Source of the DNA: Hydractinia symbiolongicarpus
Lineage: Eukaryota > Cnidaria > Hydrozoa > Anthoathecata > Hydractiniidae
DNA: 60,000 nucleotides
NCBI RefSeq assembly: GCF_029227915.1
Contig: NC_079889.1
Location: forward strand, 2,482,001-2,542,000
Direction of reading: 5' to 3'
The notes under the pieces are model-generated. The model was not told the DNA's origin. It did no database searches and was given only the letters and a program-made list of their open reading frames with translations. This document shows positions 48,701-57,357 of this stretch, in pieces (position 1 is the first letter of the stretch; each line of letters begins with the position of its first letter). The position numbers and the translations under genes were made by a program.

Positions 48701-51700
48701 ATAAACTCTATACACCGCCTACTTACGCTGCAGAAGGGTCGTATTCCGACCACACCCTCATAAACTCATCCATATGGTGAGGCCCAAGAATACTCTCATC
48801 TCTTGTTAGATAATCAAAATTGTCCATTATGACGGCAACGAAAAGATTTAGCAGCTAAAACAAAAAAAAACAGAAGCATATTTTATAACTATGGAATATT
48901 CTGTTTCATTTTTATTCCTGCCATTGCAATAGATCTAGATCCATTCTGTTCACACACATTCCATTATGTTAACAGACATTAAAACAAACAAACCTAATTT
49001 CTTGTTGGTTAAATAGATAGCAGAAAGAAAAAAAAACACAGCGAAAGAACACGAAAGTACAAGAAACGTACCAAGCATCCGAAGAAATAATAAAAAAAAG
49101 TTCCGAGAAATCTATAAAACAGCAAAAGAAACCTGTCAAAAAATTAAAAAAAAATGAAAAAAAAAACGTACCAGAAAAGCATAGAAAAAATAAAAGGAAC
49201 AGAAGTAGATGACAGACGCCACAGTTGAACCGCATCTTAAATTATTATCATTGTAGCATAGAGCATGATCGAAGCAATCCAACATTACTAAGTGCCACGC
49301 CTCACCGGTTCCACATCTACAAAGAAGAAAACCCAGTTATGTTTGCAATAAACGAGACAATTCTTGTGTCTCGCTTGTTCCAACCCTATTTGTAAGTTTC
49401 TTCTGGGTTTTTTATATACAAAAAAAAAACATTTTCTTAAAACACATGACTATTATTTTGTCTCCATAATACAAACTTTATGCTGAAAACTACACAACAG
49501 TTTTACCGGAATAAAACGCCCAGTGCGCTTAAAAACCCCTGAAAATTGTTGTATTCGTTGATTTGTCTTCGGTTGTCAAGAGCGACCTTGCTAAATAACT
49601 AAAAAAACCAATCACGTGATAAGATAAAAACTGAACATCATTGTTTTTTAGACTTGATGAATTTGAAAATCAAAAAAAGAAGCTTTGAGATACCTGCATT
49701 CCAATGATAGCGTAAATGAAAAACAACATCGCTATCAAAAGAACGACGTATGGGAGTGCCTAAATAAATAAGAAGACACCTATAATATTTGTTCGACTGT
49801 TCTTTCGTTTGATTGTTCGTTCGACAGTACGTTCGTTCGTTCGTTCGATCGTTGGTTCGACTGTACGTTCATAATTTTGTTTGGCTGTACGTTCGTTCGT
49901 TCGTTCGTTCGTTTTTTATTTATTATTTGTTTATTAGTAAATTACTTTTGTTTTGTTTATTTTCTTATTTGTTCGTTTGACCAATTGTCCATTACTCGTT
50001 ATTTCGTTCGTCCGGTCCTCGCATCCTTTCGTTGCTTTGTCGTTCGTTCGTCTGCTAAATCGTTCTTGTTCTGCTTACTTGTCGCTATTTGTCGCCCAGA
50101 TGAAGTCAGTCCGAATAGTTTGACACAACATTTCAAAACATCGTGATAAAAGAAACGCAGCAATCTTACTCTTAACGATTGAAGAAACGTCCACAACAAT
50201 ATCCGAATGTTGTAACCTTGTCGAAGCAACTTTAGTAACCGGAATGCTCTGAACAGTCGGAAGAAAGAAGGGTCGATTGGAAAGTCCTAAAAAACAAAAT
50301 GAAAGCCAAAGTTGATCTTTTGAGTCAAGGCATAGCTACTGAGAAAAATCCTTAAATTGGGCGGGTTATTATTGTTTTAATTCGTTACAAATTCTTAAAG
50401 AGGCACTCCAGTACATCGAAATGTAGAGCAACTAGCCATTTTTTAAAGATTTAAACGTAGATTACATACAAAAAGCGATTTAATTGTACGCTATAGGTCT
50501 TAACATGAACGTTCTCTGCGCTCGCCTAAACTTTCTGCACGATGTGATGTCATTATTTATAATCGGGTCCAGTCCTAAATCGCACCTGTCTGTTTTTGTA
50601 TGAGAAAAAAAATTGAATATGCGAAGGTTAGTACAATAATTTTACGTATAAAACGTATAAAACAAAAAAGAAAAAAGTGATTTTTACTGGATTTCCCCTT
50701 TTAACATCAGACATTGATCACAAATGACGTCTGCTGTTGGGAAGAGAGGGGGAGGGTTACAGTATGCTAAAGTTGACGCTGGTTGGCATGGGGAGAGGAG
50801 AGGTCAGGTGGCACCACTGTCGACGTTAACCTTTACGATTTTCAAATTCATGATTTTTCTAATTGAGCAAAAGTTTATCATGAAAATGTTTACAATAAAT
50901 GTGATGTTAATCATGAAGACGACAAGAGCAGTGAGTAAGAATTAAAAGTAGAGTTTTGTGATGATGACAGTGGAAATTTAAAGTTATCTGTTTCAAAACG
51001 TTTTGTTGATGTTGTTGTAATAAATATTTTCTCATATTTAAATATGAATATCTCGACTTGGTGCGAGGGGTCTCTTTTCACAAGATGACGTCAAAGCGGG
51101 GGGTAACGAAGTTGAACAAGGAGGCAAATCCTGAGAAAATTGTTGAGGTTAATTGTGAACAATCCCACGGAATTACCGAGAAAACACCCAGTGCCCGAAA
51201 GACAAAAAGTTCAAAACAAATACAAAACATCACCCGAGTAAAATATTTTTTGTCAGTAAGCTAAAAGGACTGGGAAAAACATAAACGAATATGGTAACCA
51301 CAAAGTTCGTATCACCTTATTTGTTATGTTAATGATAGCCCCCACTAATGTCACTAACACTATACAAAAGTCGAAGACGTTCCAACTATCCCGGAAGTAA
51401 TTCTAAACACAAAATAAACTCATTTAAACAATTAAAAGCATTAATATGGGTCATCTTAGCAATATGGGTACTGTTTGTACACAAAAAGACTTACAAGTTT
51501 GTATGCCATCAATTTCAACATGGCTTCCAAAGTAAAAATAAAAGTGAAAGCCAGATTCACGTGGACCAATATTCGAACGCTATCTTTATTCTGTTCATCT
51601 TCCTACAATAATAAAAAGACTCCTTAATGAAATCTGCCATCCTCTTTACAAGCCCTCCACTATTGAAATACACTCTTTAAAAAACCCTTCTAAACAGACA

Positions 51701-54700
51701 GAACACCTTATTCCTACAGGGATAAATTGACTAGTTTTCTTGAACTTGAATAGAGTTTAATTTAATTACCACTCCTAAGGCTTACAAAATTTGAAGGTTG
51801 CTCCGGTGTTACATGGCGGCGCTACTTAGACATTGTTTAAAATCTTAAGAATTCTTACAACTGCTATTTAGTAATGTCTTAAATTATCTCTTTTTCGAAA
51901 TCAGGTGAACAATTATTAATAGCAATGTCATTTAGCGGATTATATTATATACCGATGCGCTATTAAAGTCATGTAAAAAGTAAAAACAACACATTCAGGA
52001 AATACGAAAGATAAATCTCCACAAGACCCTCTTTTATATTCTGCAGGAAGCCACACCAAATAAATATACCGAAACAAAAACAATCAAAACAGAGCTTGGT
52101 ACGCAACTTACTGATAGCATGAGAACAATGGCGTTTCCAGCGATAAGAGTCATAATGACAATCTCAAATGGTTTTGAATCCACAACACGCCAAATTTTGT
52201 AAGATAAACCACTCTTGTCTTGTGGCATGAACCTTTGACGTGGTTTCGCGTTCAGCACAAAATGGAGACAAGCTCTCTAAACCAAATAGAAGTAAAACTT
52301 GGTTAGAAAACAGAATGAAAGATACAGCAAGCGGCAACCACCCAACTCAAACAACACCCATTGTCCTACAAACTCCATATATGAACCCAGCCCTGTACAC
52401 TTTCCTAAACACACTTTAATGTGATCAACAATAGTTTAAAGTTTTTTCTTATATAATAAAGAAAAAAGCAGTGAACAGTAACGAATTATTCTTTTCTTTA
52501 AGCTTACCCCTTAACTTTTAAGGCTAGTGCATGTTTCTTTTGTTTCTTCCAGCTTACCCCTTACCTTTCTAGGCTAGTGTATGTTTCTTTAGGCTTATCC
52601 CTCAACTCTCTAGGCTAGTGCATGTTTCTTTAAGTTTATCCCGCAACTTTCTAGGCTAGTGTATGGCTTTTTAAGCTTACCCATTAACTTTCTAGGCTAA
52701 TGTATGTTTCTTTAAGCTTACCACTTAGCTTTCTAGGCTAGTGTATGTTTCTTTAAGTTTATCCTTCAACTTTCTAGGCTAGTGTATGTTTCTTTAGGCT
52801 TATCTCTCAACTTTCTAGGCTAGTGTATGTTTCTTTAAGTTTACCCCAAAAACTTTCTAGGCTAGCGTATGTTTCTTTAAGCTTATCCCTCAACTTTCCT
52901 GGCAAAGAAGAACAAAACATTTTACCTGGTTTTTATCGAGCTCACAGCCAGTTATTTCTTTCTCACCTTGTTCTTGAAAAGTGACGATGATAAGTGCAAC
53001 AAAGATGTTTAAAAAGAAGAAGGAGAAGATGACAACAAAACATACATAGTAGAGACTCATAAACATGTTGTTATCTGGAATTGGACCTTCATCCATTTTC
53101 GTCGCATCAATAGATTTTTCCATAACACTAAACAGAAAAATACTTACTACTTAACTTGGTTTTACATAATACCAAAAAAGGTGAACTGAAAAGTAGCTAG
53201 AGAAAAAAAATCTCAAATTTTAAGGTTCTTTTTTGCTATAATCAAGGGAGTCAGATATTTTTTGCGTTCATAAAATACATATTTACAATAAAATGTTTCA
53301 GGCCAGTTAGTACGTAAAATACAGGCAGAGTCACTTTATATGATTTTTTTAAAAATTTGAGAAATAAAATCAAAATTCATCAATAACAAAAACAAGAAAC
53401 AAAGACACACAGACACATAGATCGGACTTACATTGGCCAACCTTCGCCAGTACCACATGAAAACAATGTCAACATTGCTCTTAACACGTGATCAAAATGA
53501 AAGGGGTAGTTCTTCCATTCCCTTTTCTCAATCTAAATAAATAAACATTGCTCGATGAACCCTGGCCTTTAAAATCTTATTCTGTTACATTATTAAACTC
53601 CTCAAAAATTGGAACGTTGTAGATAACCACAAATCATCCATAGGTGCACTCAACCTAAGCAACACTACACACTACTGGTCGATGAAGCTGGTTTGTAGAA
53701 AACTTTTTTTCTAAAATTTTTTCCTCGATTTTAAAGCACGTGTGCAAACAATACATTGTAACAAAATGGGTTTGATAAAAAAAACTGGAAAGAAAAGTGG
53801 TAAAAAGAAAAACAACTGGGGAGGAGAGTGATACTTACAGAGAACAAATCAGGATTGTTTACAGGGTCGTTGAAGTAGTAAAAATGTCCCCTAAAATAGA
53901 CGAGATGAGATAAAACACGTGTCCAGAGGGTTTAGCTTTCCCCGCTGTTGATTTTTTGTCAAACAACTAAAATAAAATTTTTAAAGTAAGAACAACATTA
54001 AGTTTACAGTGCATGTCTCGATTGTTTTACATCAATCTTTTCCAACTGAATAAAATATACAAGTCTTCATGGAAGATATATAAAATGAGCAATCAAATAA
54101 AATGCTTTATTAATACTAGAATAAAAGAACTATAAACTATAAATATAGAACTGTAAACTATAAAATGTTGTTTTTACTTTAAAATTTATTGTTGGTCTTG
54201 TCGTAATTAAACTGTGAAGCATTTTAAAAATGAGGAAATTACCTTCTTTCTGATATGAAAAATATACTAAATTATCAATTTTTTATTTTTAAAAAAGGGA
54301 TTTAGGCGTATCTTTGGCCACTAAACGTTTTTAAAATTTTTGGTGACAGGCTAGGAGTGCTTAGTTTAACAGAATTTGTAGAAACTTAATAATCCAGTTA
54401 ATTAATTGAACCTTAATAATCCAGTAACCAAATTATAGGTAGTCTGATATTCACAAAATTTTGAAGTGACAAATTGGACTGTATAACAGTCATGACCAAA
54501 TTTTGTTGGACGTTGTTGCATGTGGTCAGTTTATAAAAGGATTCATTTACTCTCACTCAAAGTGTACAGTTGACTGATCAGAAAATTTATTTTGTTTTCG
54601 TTAATCTAATTTTAAGTCTACCAACGTACTCTACCGCCCCAACATCAATTTTTTTTATATAAGGCACTAAAGTTCAAAATGCCTGCTTCAAAACTAAAAA

Positions 54701-57322
54701 TGTTATGGTGCCAACATATGCCATGTTGAATATATCGTTGTTCCAAATGCAAACTTTTTGTATACAAACAAGATACTTACTGACATTCTTCAGCTGTCAG
54801 TTTGGTTGAGTCAGTACAGTAGTGAAATTTTCCCTACAAGAAAAGATATAATAGAATTACGCTTAGTAATGAAGTGTAATATGGTTGGTAACATATACTA
54901 TACTGGCTAGCAATCTAGTGTTAACTTTTGATGGGACTTCAGTTTAATATTAGACATGAAATGCAACTAGATACGACAAATTAATCTTTTCCGGAACTCT
55001 ACACTAAATAGTATGGTTGATGTTTGTTGTCTAGTTAAGGAGTTGACTGTTCAATGGGGTTGACTATTCGAGGGTTTCACAATTCGACAGGGTTGATTAT
55101 TCAAGGGGTTGACTATGTAAGGGGTTGACCATGGAGGGAAGGACTATTTGAGGGGTTGACAATTTGAAGCATTGTTTAGTTAAGGGGGGGGGAGGGGGCT
55201 GTACAGTCCAGGGATTGTCTAGTGGAGGGGTTGTGTATTCGAGGGATTGTCTTGTGAAGGGGTTATGTCTTTGAGGGTTTTTCTAGTGGAGAGGTTTTGA
55301 AACCCGAAACTCAGTAAAATCCTTTTTCCCAGGTAAATTATTATAACAAACGTTAAAGTACATATAAAAGGAGTATGAAGTGTTTACCTGAAAAAGATGA
55401 ACTCCAATGACAGCAAACATAAACAAACAAAGCACAGCAATGATGATGATGTTTAAAACACGTTTCAATGAGAATACGACACACTGGAAAACAACCTACA
55501 ATAATAGAGAAATATTGTCTCAAGATGCCTACTCATAGTTTAAAAACTTTACAAGAGCAAAAAAACTTTTTTTTACAAACACAGACTTATAAAGACAATG
55601 AGATATTCCCAATAATAAAAAGCGTAGCTATTGTATTTGAAAATTGCAATGACTAGTAAGTAAGTTTTAAACAACTCACACTGACAAAAAATTTTTCAGG
55701 GAAAAAACTTCTCCTGATTATTGATCGCTGGACACTTTTACAGAACAAAAAGCAGCATCTCTTTTTTACAAAACAAAATATCAAGAAAATCTATGTTATT
55801 TATTGGATTGCTAAACATAGGTCAAAAAAAATTATGTTACCTTTAATCCTTTTAATTTGTTAACAACTCGAAGTGGTCGAAAAACTCTTAGAATGCGCAT
55901 TGCTTTTAAGGTGCTTTCACCAATGGTGGAATTGATGTCTTCATTCTGACCCAGCCTGCAAATGAAAGAAAAAACAACTCAAATAAATTAAGTAGTTATC
56001 CTACCCACATACTAATGAGGAACATCGAAAAAACCGAACGGCTAATGTGATAGAACAAAAAATGTCCAAATTTGGACAATTCTAAACTCAATAAATACAA
56101 AGTGTTTGGTAGCTTTCATTCTTTTACAAAAATGTAACCTTCACATGGAAGTTTAGTTAGACTTTAAATAATTATAGCTATGACTTCAAAACCACTACAG
56201 TTGAAGAATAAATATTTAGGATTATAAGTCTTAAATTTTCAAAGCAAAACTTTCATTTCTTATTTTTTTTCTAACAATAAAAGGTTCTTACTTCCTCTGG
56301 GTTAGTTTAGAGATATGTAAGATATGTAGCAAGTAGTAAACTTAGAATAAGAAGATTAGAGAAAAAAGTTCTTAAAAAGGTCTCCTCTCAGATGAAATTT
56401 GAGAGGGTTTTGGTGAGACACTTGTAAATTAAGAAGATGTGAGAAGTTTTGAGGTCGTGTGGCAACCGTGTTTTAAAAAAATTAGTATTCAAATTGTAGG
56501 CCTGTTGAAAAAAAAGATTGAGTTTGTAAAAACAAACAAACTGATGATGCAATAGCTATGTTATCTCACAAAAGTGGGTGTTAACATAAAAATAGAATAA
56601 TGACAGCTGCGTCATACAGTTTATTTGGAAATGCTTATTTGGATATGTACTTCACTTTGGAACATCAAACTAAGTACAAAACAGACAAACTTTCTTTCTT
56701 CAGTAAGAATCTTATAAACATCAACAGTGTTAAAACTTCAAAAACTGTGATTTTTATTTGTCTTGAAATCTATCAAAACATCTCAGTGATTTGTTTGTTT
56801 ACCACATAAAAATAAACAAACCTAAAGTCGAATGGATTTTCCGTTGTGCGTGGAAAATACAATGAGAAGTCATCGCTAAAGGTATGTGTTTTTATATGAG
56901 AATACTGCAGCACAGAGCTGCTAAAATTTAAGAATAAATTAAGAATAATGAGGTCAAATCTGTTTTTTTAGTACTTTTAAAGTTCATTTCTTAACTTCAA
57001 TAACTGTGTAGGATTCAAGTAACATTAATTAAACTTAATTAGAGAATATAGAAATATAATCAGTAAGTACGAAATCAAATGTTTTTATGATGCTAAGAAC
57101 TTAAAGGAATTAAACGGTTTTATGCTGTTTGTTGAAAATTAATTATTTTTTTTATCTTTACTAAAATAACTTTAATAAAATGTAAGACAAAATTCTTAAC
57201 ATAACTTTTGTTTTAAAAATATTGTTTCCTTAAAACAATATTTCTGTTTTACACTAATAAATTGCTTACATCAGCATTATTTTTTTATTTTTTGAATCAC
57301 CTGTTACATAGTACTTATTCTG

Positions 57323-57357
<35 letters not shown>

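Noticed and set aside
48532-48753. Minus-strand frame near the IVS6 exon
   Set aside because: It overlaps the exon in the wrong frame and continues into intron; the correct frame ends at the donor at 48726.
56821-56850. Minus-strand GENPFDF-like coding piece as an extra Cav2 exon between IIIS3 and IIIS4
   Set aside because: No proper acceptor, and IIIS3 joins directly to the IIIS4 exon in phase. The signals here fit a plus-strand donor instead.
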